This document shows, piece after piece, positions 12,348-26,227 of a stretch of DNA of 64,000 nucleotides. Made by a program: the position numbers and the translations under genes. Source of the DNA: Ophiostoma sp. CBS 140.51. Lineage: Eukaryota; Ascomycota; Sordariomycetes; Ophiostomatales; Ophiostomataceae. The stretch is from contig JANSLP010000028.1 in assembly GCA_029298735.1 (NCBI GenBank), positions 62,001 through 126,000 on the forward strand, in the 5' to 3' direction. The notes under the pieces are model-generated. The model had not been told where the DNA came from, ran no database searches, and saw nothing but the letters and a program-made list of their open reading frames with translations. The first letter of the stretch is position 1. Each line of letters starts with the position of its first letter.

Positions 12348-14886
12348 AGTCGTCGGGTGTGGTGTTTTGAGACCTAAGATCGAAGGGAAACGCGCGTGTC
12401 GTTTGAGATCGCTGTGTTGTTGAAACAACGTCGGGGGGCTGAGGGATCCGCCCCGAGATCCGTCGACAAAGGAGGCGCAAAGGGAGCTCAACGGATGAGG
12501 TCGGCGCACAGTTCCCACGTTTGTCTCAGAATACAGGGAAGAAAGGTAAGAGTTCAAGGCAAGAAAAAGAAAGAGAATGGCAGCAAGGTCGCCTCGCCTC
12601 CCTAGCTATTCTCTTCCGTCGTCGTCACCACCAGAGCGCCCCGGCCCCATAGGATGCTGACCGGTGAGTCTCAGTCGGCGCTCTATCTGTCGATGTCGGT
12701 CGAGTGTTGAGTGCTTGTCGTCATACAATGCTGGCGATCTGGCGATCCCGGCGCAGCCGCTATTGAGGAGTAGACGTTGTCGGTGCGTGCGGGAGAGAAA
12801 GATTGCTCGTGCGCAGGCAGTGAGCGGAAGGAGGAAGGAGGAAGGAGGCTGGACGGTATTTGTGGCCGGCGGTGAGATGAGGCAGGTGAGCCGGAACTTG
12901 CGCAGGGAAAGAGTCGTTGAGGCTGTTTCGTGCCTGCCGTGTGCGCAATGAGACAGGTTACAGTACAGAAGGAAGCGACGATGGGGATGCGAAAAGAAAG
13001 TTGAGGAAAGTACGGAGTTCGGAGCACAAGAGAAGGAAGGAGCGAAGGAGTCGCAAGTGAAAGTGAAGACGCGGGGTGAACCACGATCTGCGAATCGCTT
13101 TGAAAAAGAATATCGGACGAGCAGGGGAGAGGCTACTCGGACGAAAGACAAAACAGCCAAGGAGATTAGCAAGGGGACAAAGCGATTAGATTTGGGCCAC
13201 TCATTAGGAATTGACAGACCAAAAGCTCTAAGAGAAATCAAATCGAAAATAGAGAAGGCGAAAAGGCAACGGCGGTGCGTTAAATAAACCCGTTGATATG
13301 CCCGTCTAGGAAAGCGCTGACCTAGTAAAACATACGCGCCCGCCGCCTTTCTTCTCTTTCCTCTTAGGTCGCGGAACGACGACGCGAACTGCTGCAGAAT
13401 GCGCCTGCCGTGACTTTTTACTGCTTTTTACTGTTTTTGTGCTCTTTTGTCTCTCTTTCCTTCTTTTTCCTCGTTCTTTCTCCCATTTTCTGTTTTTCAT
13501 TTCTGCACTTTCCAGGTAGCTCTTTCCCTTGTTTCCATATCTCGTTCTCGTCTCCCACCCCGTTGCCGACTGCTCGGCGCCCATGACTTTTTTGCGATAA
13601 GAGATGGCAGTTTCGACGAATCAGCGGCCGCCATTGATAATACTAGCCCAGTCCAGAAAACTTGCCCTTTTCTCTTTACGTGTATTTGCTATCGACGACC
13701 TCCCGCTCTCCCCACTCTTTCCCCCCCCCAAACCTAACCTAGATCAGGTGCAGGGTGGGGGGAAAGATTGACTCTCCAAGAGCCGGGCGTCTGTGAGACA
13801 GAGCACTTTAGGAGTATGGAGAAAGACGACACACAAACACGGAGCACGGAATACGGAGGCCGGGATTCTTCTTGAAAAATGGCGTCGCACTTAAGGAGAC
13901 AGATTGCCTAAAAACGGGTGCAAATGGCGACGTACCTAACCCTGACTGTGTGCTCAATTGAGACACCAAAAGCCAAGGTATGTCTAGACAATCGGACAAG
14001 AATCGGATAAGAAAACGAAGCCTTTTAATTGATAGATACATAAGTACTCTATAGTTCGAGATAATGCACCGATGTTGTAGGGTCGCTTTGGGAGGAGCCC
14101 CTCGGCAGCCGTTTTGTGGAGCCCCGGCCGCGTTTCCATGCTGTCGGTGTCGAGAACATACGACATCTTTAATATGTGTAAAGGCAGTGAGTGACTTGCT
14201 GCACACTTTTTGACAAGGCTGTGATATGTGGAGGGGCTTTATGCGGTATACATTGTGGGTGCTGTGTAAAGCCCTCGTTTTTTATGTTGATGATCATGAA
14301 TGTTTAATGTGAGTTAGTTTTCTGCAATAATCCCTTCTCTTTTTTTTAAATCCAGATTGAAAATGATCAGTTCCTCAATAATTTAATTTAAAAACAACAA
14401 CATAGCATCCACGTTTACATCTGGAATATAGCGTTGAAAAGAATATACCAAAATAAAGGCTTTGAATAAAATTGTAACTGCATTAAAAAAAGCAATCATA
14501 GACCCATGATTGAACTGTGCTATCAAAGCATTCCCAAGTAAAATGTTTCCCGTCGGCTTTCCCGTCAGCATGTATGTGTGTGGTGTATAATCCTTTCCCA
14601 TTCCAGTATCACTCCCGTAAAATAGAAAAAAAACCCATAAAATGCAATACACAATAATGTGGTATGAAAAAAAGAGGCGCAAAAATGTGTGAAAGCGGGA
14701 GAAAGAGGGTATGCAAAAAAGTGTGGTCGTTGTTCTCTCGGTACTCCGTGCATAAATGCAAAGCGTTGAATCGCAGGAAGATGAAGAAAATAAGAAAATG
14801 AATAGAAGTCGTAAATGGCAAACGGCAAGGGGGAATAATGGAAGAAAATAATCAGCTCAGCAGACAAAATAAAAGCGCAACTTTTT
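12348..14886. other. Intergenic: regulator promoter/leader and 3' region of the MFS gene
   Basis: No gene is supported. From 12350 to about 13300 the minus strand is pyrimidine-rich, as expected for the leader and promoter of the Zn2Cys6 gene; a 211-codon open frame there lacks an ATG start and matches nothing. 13430-13560 is T/C-rich on the + strand. 14220-14880 is A+T-rich and lies immediately 3' of the MFS stop codon. A TACGGAG motif is at about 13852. Confidence 0.7.
14220..14880. other. A+T-rich island 3' of the MFS transporter
   Basis: A roughly 650-bp stretch markedly richer in A and T than neighbouring DNA, with many A or T runs and AATAA-like strings. It abuts the MFS stop codon, so it probably includes that gene's 3' UTR and poly(A) sites. 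It is longer than a usual fungal 3' UTR. Confidence 0.6.
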
Positions 14887-17033
14887 TTAGTCCTCCTCGT
14901 CAAGAAGAGCAGTGACCGTCACTGGCACAGCACATGGCAGCAGCAGCGGCGCGGTCTCAACATCTTCCGCCTTCTCCTCCATCAGCTTCTCTGCGGGCAT
15001 CGTCAGCTGCATTGCAACGCAAGCACCGATGATCGCGACGCAGCTGGCGCACCACCATGGCAAGCTAGAGAAGCCCGACTCCTGGCCAACAGCATACAGG
15101 AAGCCGGAGATGGTTGGACCAAAGGCACGGCACAAGCTGGCCGCCGAAGCAGAGACGCCGTTGACCGTTCCTAGCTGGAGAGGGTTGGGTGCAAGGTGCA
15201 TCGTGATGAGGGCGTTGCTCGGGTACGCAAGCGTCGAGAAGGTACACTTCCAGATAATGACCAGGTAGACGGTGGCCATGCGGATGCTGTCGGGAAGCAG
15301 GACTAGGTAGGGCGTGACGAGGTATAGCATAAAGTACGGGATGGCGACAAGCTGGAACAGGCGCAGGGGGCCAATTCGGCCAATGACCCAAGGGAAGAGG
15401 AACGTGTTGGACAGAAGCGAGTAGAAGCCCTGCACGGCCATGACGATACCGACGGTCTGGTTGTCGAAGCCGAAGCCACCGGTGAACTTGAAGGGGAGAT
15501 CGATCTCGCTGCCGTTGGGCGGTGCAGTGCTGAGGAATACTGGCAGAAGCTGGTCGAACGTCATCGTGTGGCTGTTTCGTTGTTAGTTCATGTTTGGGCT
15601 AATCATTCACTAAAAATCAAATAGACGACCGGTAACGTACAAAGCAAGAATGCCAAATGACATGGTGTTGAGGATGATGGGTCTCGTGAAGATGCTCGAT
15701 GTCGACAGAACCTCGGCGGGCTTAGCGGGCTTGGTCGTCGCATCCAGGTCGAGAGGGTCGAGAGTGCCGACTTCCGGCAGGTTGGCGTCGCTGTTGCAAG
15801 AGACAAGGCTGGGCGACGCCTCGGTGGTCTGGTAGCCGGGGAGCTGGTCGTCAGAATCAATAAGCGGCTCTTCCTCTGCCAGCATGCGGAGCTTCTTGCT
15901 CTCAGAAGACTCCTTGCTCCATGACAGCTTAGCGAGGATCTTCTGACCGAGCACGATACCGCGGTCGACCTCGTGCTTCTTGACGGGGTGGGTCTCCTCG
16001 AGGAAGAAGATGCCGGCAATGAGGCCAACAAAAACGGCGCAGGCGCTGAATAGGTTCGGGAGCAGGTACGGGTATCTGTCCCAGATGCTGCCGGGCAGGA
16101 AGATGCTGGGGTAGAATTTGCAGGGTCTGGCAAGGGCGCCACCAATGGCAGGTCCGATCATGGAGCTGTGGTTATACGTGTCAGTATTTTTTTCTGGTAC
16201 TACACACCACAAGGTACAACTGTCCGCAACTGATGGAAAAATTGACAGCCAGAAAAAGAGGCACGAAATGACATCACTTACCCAATGCACCATACGGCAG
16301 GAATAATAGAAAATGCGCGGCCTATATATCACGGATCGGTTAGGGTTCTGTTCATCTGTGGTCAACTAGAGACGGATGAGATGAGACATACCATGATGCT
16401 CCTTGACCTTGACGAGCTCGCCAACGGTCGTCTGCATGACACCGATGTTGCTGTGTTATATCTGTTAGCCAAAAGTTCCGCGCACAAGAAGATGGATAAG
16501 ACCGCGACAGAAGCTATCGAGACATATAAACCTACCCATTGAGTATACCGCCGAGGGCACGTGCAATCAACGCCACGGTCAGGTTCGGGGCAAAGCCGAA
16601 CAGGATCACGCTCAGAGCGGTACCAGCCAGGCCAGTCAACAGCACCGGCTTGCGGCCGATTCTATCACTGAGACGACCCCAGAAAACACCGGTGAGGAAC
16701 TCGGCGAACGTGAAGGCTGATGTGACAAGACCAGCGTAGAACGAGATCCGCTTCTCATCCTCGGTGATGTGGAAATCTTGAATCATGAAGTAGATATATG
16801 GGAAGATACCCATGAATGCAATCGGCTCGCAGAGGCGACACAGAGCTATACCAGCACAATTAGTTCATGCTCCTACCAAGTACACCTTGGCCTGAACAAG
16901 GACCTTTTCTCATGGGATGAGACATACCGAGAACAAACATCTGTTTCTTGGGGAAAGGCGGCAATGGCTTCTTGCGTGCCGAGATGGGAGTCTCCCGCCC
17001 TCCGAGAAGGGGGGTAGCCGAGCTTCTCGCCAT
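14887..17033 (-). CDS. MFS (DHA1-like) transporter, 6 exons
   Basis: Exons on the minus strand: 17033-16928, 16845-16536, 16450-16392, 16321-16282, 16165-15641, 15571-14887 (574 aa). All joins keep phase and use GT-AG; exons 3 and 4 are only 59 and 40 nt. A 12-helix major facilitator of the plasma membrane or vacuole, in the drug:H+ antiporter-like group. A short N-terminal tail (PKKQMFVLALCRLCEPIAF) leads into TM1. Motif A between TM2 and TM3 is GRLSDRIGRKPVLLTG; then LIARALGGILNGNIGVMQTT, SIIPAVWCIGSMIGPAIGG and a FFLEETHP end of TM6. A long hydrophilic loop (about 245-355) rich in Glu, Asp and Ser precedes the C-terminal half, which restarts with FHTMTFDQLLPVFLS. The family resembles yeast YCR023C-type carriers; the substrate is unknown. 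The ATG has a CACCATGG context. Confidence 0.92.
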
Positions 17034-18000
17034 GGTGAAGTAGGTTCGTGACTGTTGATCCGAGATTCTTGCGCCCCCTTTCGTCGCGTAAGACGCAGCG
17101 TTTGGGCGTTGACGAGAGTATTGAGATGAGGTTGAGAAAAAGTGAGAGATGAGAGAAAGTCTGAACAGAAAGAGGGCGAAGGCGGGTATATAAAGAACAA
17201 GGCGGTTTTGTTGTGACGTTGGAAAAATTCGAGCAGGGCACAGGAAGGAAGAGCAACGGCTACTGTCTTAAGTCGAGTTGCGCCCGTTGTCGGGTTGTTT
17301 TAATTGGGTGATGGCTTGCGGCCTGATCCGTGTTTCCTTCGTGGTTGGGAAGGACAAGTCAAAAATATCAAGACTGTCAAAGGAAAATGATGTGACAGGA
17401 TGATGGTGCAGGGTAATATATTCTTAGGAAGAAAGGGAGACGTGTGAGAGTGGGACGGGAGTTGAGTTGTAACGGTGACGAGTTTGCCAGAAACAACAAA
17501 AGCTTGGACGATTGTCTCAAGAAGAGAAAAAAGAGGAGGAAGGAGAAGAATATGAAATGAAATTGTAATGAGAAGAAATAAGGTAGACCTCAAAAATCAA
17601 GAGGACTGCAAACGATATAAAAATCCGAGACTGTGGGAAGGAGAGGGAGGGGAGTGGATATATGGGTTCGCATTTGCGTCGTAGCTCGTCAGAAAGGGCT
17701 GAGACAAGGTCACCGGACCCATCTGGAGGTGAGCTCCCACATTGCAGGGGAATAGCAGGGTTGAACGCCTTTGTTTTCGAGAAAAAGAAAAGAAGAAAAA
17801 AAGCATCCAAGGGGGCGAGGACAAAAGGGGGAAAAGAAAAGGGGGGGTGCGTCGAGGGAGAATGCAAAGACAGGCCTTTTTTTCTTTCCTTTTTCTTTGG
17901 GCGCCATGGGGGCCGCCAGTCGGGGAAACAAGCGGTGACAGCCATGACCACTAGCTCAGACAACAATGCCAGGGCACCAGAAGGTAGATCATTTGGGAGG
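17034..18000 (-). promoter_or_regulatory. Probable promoter and leader of the MFS gene
   Basis: About 1 kb that is strongly purine-rich on + and so pyrimidine-rich in the MFS sense, with long CT and T tracts. In filamentous fungi such tracts typically lie just before transcription starts. Its boundaries are approximate and no factor site is claimed. Confidence 0.45.
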
Positions 18001-19565
18001 ACTAACTGAGAATGGCCCAGCCGGGTCCCAGCCCAGAGAATAAATCAATAAAATGTGCCGCTTCATGGGCTCTTTGCAAGACAAATTCCGGGGCCTGGGT
18101 CCAACAGTTTGGCTCACCCACCCCCGTTGCAATATGGCTTCTGGTACGCTAGCGCGTGCTAGCTCCGTGGCTGTCTCGTAGGACGGGCAGGGATGGGCCT
18201 TCCAGGATGAAGCGTTTGCGGTCCTGGAGCGTGGGACAACCAGGTCAAGCCAGTCTCAAGCCAGTTTGTTTCCAAGGCCATGAAGCCAGGGGTGGAGGTG
18301 GGAAAGAAATTATCGTGCAGAGCGCGGAGCGTCGTGAGGACCTCAATGCGTCGTTGTTCCGCCCTCCGACACTGCCGTTTTGTTGAGCGTACGATGCATT
18401 GAGTGTAGGGTAAAAGTATCTCACACTGCTCGCCAAAAAGCTGATGCTTGGCCGTGCAATATATCGGTGTGCTGTGCGACCACGGCTCTCTGAGCAGTGG
18501 CGGAAGTGTCTGGCCATCAGCCCTGAACAGCCTCCTATTGCCACCTTTTTAAAAACACAAGCTGCAGGAAATGCAAGGAGACACAACCGCTCCGCAATTT
18601 TTGCAGCCACGTTCAAGCACCCGTAGGCCTGCGGAACCCCTTGCGTTGGCCTGTCTTTTTCGTCTCACAATGGAGCTGGTGCAACAGAGGGACGACTTGC
18701 GGCATACGCGGTATTATTGTGCACCCATTCCCCTGTGTACAAAGCGCTTGTTCTTGAGATCTTTCTGTATTTTCCGTTGTATGTGGCAGGTCGTGGCAGG
18801 CAGTGGCAGCACTCTAGAGAGGCTCTTTAACATCGGACTCGCCTCGCTCTCAGACACTTTTAAGTTGCTGTACCGCCTTCGAGAGCGACCGGTGTGCCAC
18901 TCCATTTTGGTGAAGGCAGAGAGGGATCTCTGCATCGGCCGGTTGACCGTTTGAAGCGTGGTTACATTCTTGATTTTCGCCTCACCTCCAGATGTGAGTC
19001 GCTGTCGGCCGGTACTTCGCCCGTTGTCCTGCACGCCCATGTGAGGTCAATCCACCAAGAGGTGCACGGTAAAATGCGAGCCTCGTACATGGGTTGGGTA
19101 CGTACTTACTTCGTGTAAGCTGGCAGGCTGGGCACCGGTATGTGTACGCAGGATGGTGAGGTATCGGTCTGAAGCATCTTGAGCCTACCCGTTGGGGCAT
19201 GGAAGTGGACATGCATACCGCCTGCCAATGGGGGGCTGGACAAGTAAACAAGAAGGACATGAGACCGCCTGGTAGCATCGGAGGAAGCGGTCTTGCAGGG
19301 CACTTGCGGCGGTAAAGGTGCATGCAGCTTGCAGCAGGGCCTGTTGTGTCTATTTTCGTGTCGCTGCTGACCATGAAAAAGTGCCCACTATCCGCCTCAA
19401 CTGATCGTGCTTTATGTCGAATGGATGCGTCTAAGGCAGGGGAGAGAATGTGTATGCAGTGTGCAGTGTTAGCAATGGAAACTCAAAAACGTCGTAGTCA
19501 GTCATACATACTGATACTAAAAAGCTTTTCGGCTTATCTCGCGGATGGCATGTTAACAGCCCTGT

Positions 19566-19571
<6 letters not shown>

Positions 19572-19602
<31 letters not shown>
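19572..19602 (+). repeat. (AGC)10 microsatellite
   Basis: About ten perfect AGC units in non-coding DNA. It produces spurious poly-Cys, poly-Leu or poly-Ala/Gln segments in overlapping frames, none part of a supported gene. Confidence 0.95.
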
Positions 19603-19604
<2 letters not shown>

Positions 19605-22600
19605 CAGTGTTCCAACTCGTATTCTTGTCCCTCTGCACACTGTTCGGATTCTTGGCGGTGACGAAGAAACGGGGTAGTCGAGGTGGATGCGGTGAAAGTG
19701 GTGCGCGTACCGCACGGGCACTTTCTTGGACGAGCAAAAGATGGGAAAACTACTGAACATTTTTCAGTGAGATGGAGCCGGGACCACAGAAGGAAAAGAA
19801 GCTCAGAAAGAACAATGGGTAAAGTCGATTCGCTTGTCCCAGCAGAGTGTACTCCTGACGTCTCGTGGGCCACGCTGCCACAAAAGCCAGCGTAACGCTA
19901 CTCCATAGGCGCATCGCTTCTGTGGTGCAGTGTAGTGGAGCCTGTCACGCCAATACAGTGGACCAGAGCACCGACCGGCACGTCGACATCGGCGAGGATC
20001 ATATTGTTCTATGACCCCGCGTGAGCGTGCGTGGAGGCGCTCGGATGCCAGCCCAAGGAAGCCTAAGAGAAACAGAGGGCAGCATGACCTTGTGTGCAGA
20101 TAGAGGCGGTGAATCGAGAGGTAAGATTGCACCTGGAAACAAAAAAGGGGAGCCATTTTCTTCAAGGCGTGCGGCAGAGCACTGCTGGTCGACGGTAAAT
20201 CAAATTGGATACCTCAACGTGTAAGCCGCGGGCAAGAGGCATCGGCCAACGTGGAAAAAAGGACTCTGCATTGGCCAAAGTGAGTTTCGAGGCGACGAGG
20301 ATCAACGGGGAGAAGAAGAAGCTGCAGCTGTCCGTAGGAGGCAAAGGCGGATGTGATTCTGCATGTACGTTTGTTTTCCAGAAAGTACAATCATGTAAAA
20401 CAACAGGACGGCGGTCGAGGTGGTGTCGAGATACAATTGGGGGCACAGTGGGAACGAAAAGAAAGGCGTGATGTGATGGGCCAAACGGGGGGAAAGTATC
20501 AACGTGAAAGTAGGCACAAAGAAATGGGGAACATGTTGTCGACGAGAATAAAAAAGGGGGTGTGAGAGGATTGACAGAATGAACGGCAAGTGTAAACATC
20601 CATTGTTGAATTGAAGGCGCGATCAATACAATTGTGCAAACCACGCGGAAGGATGCTACCCCTGTGACATAGAGTGCTGATGCTGTGCTGCTCTTTCCCT
20701 GTTTGTGTAATTGCCAGAAGCGGGAATTCTGGGTACTTTTTCGTTGTTGGGCGCCAACAGCAACAACAGGAAAGAGCAACACAGCCAACGCACAAACCGC
20801 CTGCCTCCTGCCCAACAAGCACTCATCTTCTTCCTTTTTTTCTTCTTTTATTTACGAGCGGGAAGGCGCAGCCAGCTGTCGGTCACAACGGATCACGGGT
20901 GATACGGAGCATGCCGTATTTGCAGACGCTCTTTCCTTTTGGGCAACAGTCACGCTTCGGCATCTTGACGCCTGTTCTTAGCAAGACATCGCGGCCGGAC
21001 CAGCGGCCAACGAGCCGAATGGCACACAGGACGCAGTGTACGACATGTAAAACAGAACAATAACGCAACAAATGGCAACGGAAAACACAGAGAACTGCAG
21101 CCGAGATCACAGAACGGCCGCAAGCGACGAGAAAGAAGCGCTGACCGCAGGATGACAATCTGGTCACAACTCGGTCACAGCTCGATCACAACACGCGATT
21201 CACGGCAAGATCCTGACATGGTGGAGGGTCGCGAGGAGCTACCTTATTGTTGCAGACGCATCTGCATCTTGGCTGGGCAGCCACATCTCTCTACCTCTCT
21301 ACTTGTACTTGTACTCAGTACGCATACCGGTCGTCCACAGCATTTCGTTTTCGGCATACACGTATCTTACCCGCATCGGCATCGAACGCGGCCGCGCTGC
21401 AGTCAGGACTGAAAAACCTGCGAGCTGCGGCGGAATGTGTCGGCATACGGACGAAACGATGACGGGACAACTGCTTTTTCAAAAATAAAGATCTTGCATA
21501 TGCAAAGAAAGGAAACAAAACAAAAAAAGACGGCGATGGGCGAAACGCGGCCGATGACTGTGGCTCAACGACTCATCTACACGCACGTTGCTTTTGTGGA
21601 GTGATGAACGGCTGCGCCTTGGGCGTTATTTGCGATTTTGACCTCCAAGTGTAAGTGGTCATCAGTCTCTGATTGTTCTAAGCCCTTTGTTGCCCCTTGC
21701 ACACACACCTTCTTTCTATCACAGGACATCGACAAGCATAAAAATGCCTCTTGCACCCCTGGCTGGCAGACGTGGTGGTCAGGTGCGAAGTGAACTGATC
21801 CGACTCGCTCACCGCCCTCATTTTTGCTGAAGAAAAAGGAAAGAAAGCAGGGGGCTGTGGGATTGGGGTGAACGAGTGGCATGAAAACTGAAGGGACCGA
21901 GCAAAATCGTCGAAAAGACGTCACCACCTGCATCGGTTTCTTTCTAGAAGTAGATTGGCTACAATGGCTGTCATCCCAAAACCGCCTAGGAGGCAGCGGA
22001 GGTTTGTTTGATCCTGTCCTGATTCAAGTCAAAAACGAATTCGGCAAGTCGGCACCACTGAAATTCATAACGGCGCGCCCGGATCAAGGGTGCTGCTAGG
22101 GCGCGATATGGTGCCCAAAATGAGTTGTGGGTTTTGCGCTCTGATAATTTGAGCAAAAAGCCTGTATCCTGGACGTCCAACCGTTTACGCAAATCGAACG
22201 GGACAAGGACCACGCACTCTGCTAGTGCTTTACCGTCAAGGCCTCGTGGCAGCCAAGACGAAAGAAGAACTTGGATGACGAGTGTTCAAACGGTTGTTCA
22301 CTGTGTTGGAGAGAGACGAAATTCGCCGATGAAACGCCTCGTCCCAAGTAAGCCAAACCAGTCCAGCGCGCCATAAATGGCCCCTGCAAACGTTGTGTGG
22401 TGGGGTCTTCGTCGGCAAGTAAGGTCTTCCTTAGATCACTGGCATGACCTTGACGGGCATATCTACTGAGTAGTGCTCGTATGGGATATCCTCGTAAACG
22501 TGTCGAGGGAAATATATGGAAAACAGAGACGGATTTAGTTTGGTGACCAACAGACACAACATGAAACGAGGCGACGCGTTGCAAACTGATCGTGGAATGA

Positions 22601-25600
22601 GGCGGTGGTCAGCATATGGCACGATGAACAAGGTGATGATGAGGCGCCCTGCACAGAAACACGAGCCTCCCACGCAGAGAAAGCGCAGAAAAAGCACAGA
22701 AAAGAAGCACAAACGAAAACGATAAAGATGGGCGAGGAGTATAGATAGATAAAGAAGGTACTACACAGGTATGTACGTGTACGCCCAGGGTCACAACGCA
22801 CTACCTCACCGATCCGTACGTCGTTGAGGAAATATCCTTCCGACAGCCGTGGAGGTGGCGGTGATGGGCATTTGCGAACCAACATCCGCCAGGAATATTG
22901 GAGTATGTCGAGATGGTGGTATGCTGCTGCTCCCGTCCCTCCATCACGCACAGAAGCATCGCGTCCTCCCAATGCTACTTCAAAAATACTGGCTGGCATT
23001 TCACTTTTTGCACACAGAGTCCCGCCCGTGCGACATTCCCCAGCGAAAGGGGGATACTCAATACAAACATGCCCAGTCGTACGGACCAAGAGCCCGCAGC
23101 CGATGTGTAAGATACGACTAAGGGATATCTCTTGCACCGCGCTCCGCAATCAACAAGCGAGCAAAGACAGGCCTTGCGCAGACTAGGCTGGTGATAAGCA
23201 GCGGCCCCGGTTGCACTTAATTCGGGGCGCATTGGGTTCACATCATGTGAGCACTGCGCGTTGACGCTGCACGGAGGAAGATCATGAAGAGAGCATCTAG
23301 AAAATGCATGCCAACAGCCTACTGTGGTAAAAGGCAGCGATTTACACCGACCACAGTCACAACGTGACTTGCACTCCTTTGCTCAAGAGCAAAAAGGATG
23401 GCTCGTGTAGACAAACTTGCAGGCCCCCTCTTCCTCATATCACATAAGTATTGCTACGTACATACACCTCGTGTCGAGCCCTGCACGCTGATGGGGGGGC
23501 ATTTTGCGTCGATTCATATCGTTCTCACACCAATTCCGACCAATGCATGTGTCTGTACTTGGAAAAGTACGTTCGTAACTTACCTCCTTCAAAGCCGTCT
23601 GGCAGTGTCCGCGGAAGCTTCCACGAGAATCCTGTGCTGCAACACATCTCACCCCCCCGTTGTGGCTGATTTGACCAGGCTGAACAATAGCCTGATATCA
23701 TCAATTATGGAGGGGTCTTTCGTGCAGGACAAGAGAACAAGGAGAACAAGGACATTGGAAGCTTTTGCTCCAACCGGACGGTACCCATGCCGTTACAATC
23801 AAAATCGTTGATAGAACCCCACCGCAACAACCCTGGTCACTAGCCACCGTTTGAAAAAGAGACAAACAGACACAGCGGAGTCGCAAGAAAAATCAAATAC
23901 GATGACAGAAAGGCAAACAGGAAAAATCAAAAGAAGATGGGACACAGAAGAGAAGACAGGGGATGACGGGCTGTACCAAGCATCGAGCACCAACTCTCTC
24001 AGTCTGAGAGTCGTGAAAACAACGCTTGTTCACCGCAAAATGAGAACCCATTTGCGCTCAGTCAGGACTAACCAATAATCGCCAAGCGTCCAAGAGCAAC
24101 AAGCAAAAGCAAGTGGACGAAGTGCCCTGTCCGTGGCTGCACTAACTGCTAGCCACCCTCCATCTCGTGCCCTTGGGAGGCCGTTAGTGAGAACGGAAGC
24201 CCGGGAAGCTTTACCTAGTGCCATCTCCCGAACAAAGACGGTGAGCGTTTGCCTCGTTCCTGTCAGTCATGCTCTTTTCCAGTCGAGCCCGGTCTGCTTC
24301 TTGGGAGCTCCTGGCGAGCTTAGGGCCTTTTCGCTTATCAAACGGGCGGCTGGTTCTCGGTGCTGAGAGATATTATTGTTCCGTCATAGCGCGGGGGGTT
24401 GTTCCAGAAGACTGTCGGAGTGGTTGTCGGCTTGGTGGTCTTGGGGAAGAGTAAAATTACTCCGAACGAGACACTTGGAGACACTTGCAGGGTGCTTGGT
24501 TGTGCTTTCTTCCACTGAAAAGTAGTCACCACAAAACTCGAGTAGTGGTGAGGTCCTCAGGTCCTTTCCCCGTCGGGGCGATGTCTCAAACGGGATACTG
24601 CCCAGACGGCGGCTGTTCCTTCCCTCGCTGCCTTTGAAATTATCCATCCGGCGGTACAAAGTACTTCGTACCTGCCGGCTGTTTCTCCTGCACTCTTTCC
24701 TCCATCGCACACCGTTTGTGTAGTAGGGCCCACTTGCGAAAAGGGGACAAGCCGAATGGCCAGAATAAGGGGCAAGGAGAGGCACACATTGCAGGGATGG
24801 GTGTGCGTGGAGCTCCGAAAAAAAGTTACAAGAAAAAGGGGAATAAAGGCGAAAAGATTCAGAGGCTTCATGGGAAAGCCCCGCGGTGTTGCACTCATCA
24901 GATTTTTTCCTGTTAGCCAGGGCTCAATGCGGTGGCAAGAGCCGGGCCCCTTTAAAATGGGTTCCTTCCTTGTCTGTGGGAGGCTTCCGATGGGATGGTT
25001 CAGTTTGATGAGAAAGGGGCAGGAGCTATGGAGCAGGGCGAAGATGAAAAGAAAGCACAAGGAAGGAGGGGAAAACAATTGATGGAAAAGGGGCAGGTTT
25101 AAGAGAGGGCTCAGAGAGGAAAGAACGAGGGGCTAGTTCGTATGACCGCGTGCGTCGCACAAGTGACAAGATGCTGGCAAGAAACAATGCAAAGCGCACA
25201 GCAATTACGTCGTTCGTGGGCCTTTTGCCTTTTCCCTGCCCGTTTCACACCGGACCGCCTTGCGTGTTCCGATCTGCTCCTTCCATCACTAGACAACAAG
25301 GGGTGCCGGCGGTTATCAAATCGTGGAAGGAGCTCACGATGCAAAAAGACGCCCAGGTTTGGCAGGGGCAAGGGTATCGTTATTCACAGGCGCGACCGTT
25401 CGTATTGTCCCTGCTGTTCCTGCTGTTCCTGTTCCCATGTGTGAGAAAATTGGAGAGGTCCTTTCTCGTTTTGGCAACGTGCTCGTCGGCAGGGCAGGCG
25501 CCGCCCTCCAATCATGAGCACCTTCTCTGTGAGATCGCCACATCTCAACGTCATGCCACCTGAAAGGGGGAGGAATGAACAACAACAGATGGCATGGCCA

Positions 25601-26204
25601 GACGGCCTCCGGATTTTCGTCGCCCACATCTCCTTGCTTCGCCCATGCATCCAACAGAAAATACACACGCAATCACCCTCACACACAAACACAAACACAA
25701 AACACAACCACGGAACGGACAACACCCTAGACATATTCCACTCGACTCTGTAGACGATCCCACCGGGTGGCAGATGGGCCACCGCAAGAATCCCATCTTT
25801 TCCCAATGCAATTTTACCTCGCAGAATAGCGGCAAACTTATGTCGCCGACGACTCCATCTTGTTGTTTTTCGATTTCCCGTCGTCCCCGAGATCATGGTT
25901 CAGACCAAAGAAGCGAGACAAACTCTCCATGCACTAGCGATTTGGCTCCGGCGAAACCCAGAGACAAAGCGACTCAGAGACCCAGAGGATATATCCCAAC
26001 GAGATCCGGCGAGCGATGCCGGCGGCAGGAGGGTCCCAGGGGGCAGGTTTGGCAATCACGAGGTTGCCGCTCCGCCGAAGACATCCGCAGGGGTGCGCAG
26101 CTTTTGGGGAGCCCAGAGCAGCCATGGGGGGCGCACGCAGACACGGTGAGCTTAAAGAGGGATCCTCTTTTTTGGTTAGCAGTTTTCGTCTCTTCTGCGC
26201 CTCG

Positions 26205-26227
26205 TTTTTTTTTTTTTTTTTTTTTTT
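26205..26227 (+). repeat. Homopolymer run of 23 T
   Basis: An uninterrupted T tract in gene desert 1. Long homopolymers are error-prone in sequencing, so the exact length is uncertain. It could also mark an A-tailed insertion on the minus strand, but no element body is recognisable beside it. Confidence 0.9.

Noticed and set aside
12348..12557. In-frame N-terminal extension of the Zn2Cys6 regulator by 70 codons
   Set aside because: The extension has leader-like composition. The MPAHAPPSPG start gives the usual short disordered N-terminus before the zinc cluster.
12606..13241. 211-codon minus-strand frame upstream of the Zn2Cys6 gene
   Set aside because: Begins at TTG and coincides with a pyrimidine-rich leader; translation is Ser/Leu/Pro/Phe-rich as expected from CT tracts.
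13725..13745. CCTAACCT-like string as telomere repeat
   Set aside because: Only about one and a half units; not an array.
19561..19610. CAG/AGC repeat as a possible coding polyglutamine tract
   Set aside because: No surrounding frame on either strand has coding character; treated as a microsatellite.
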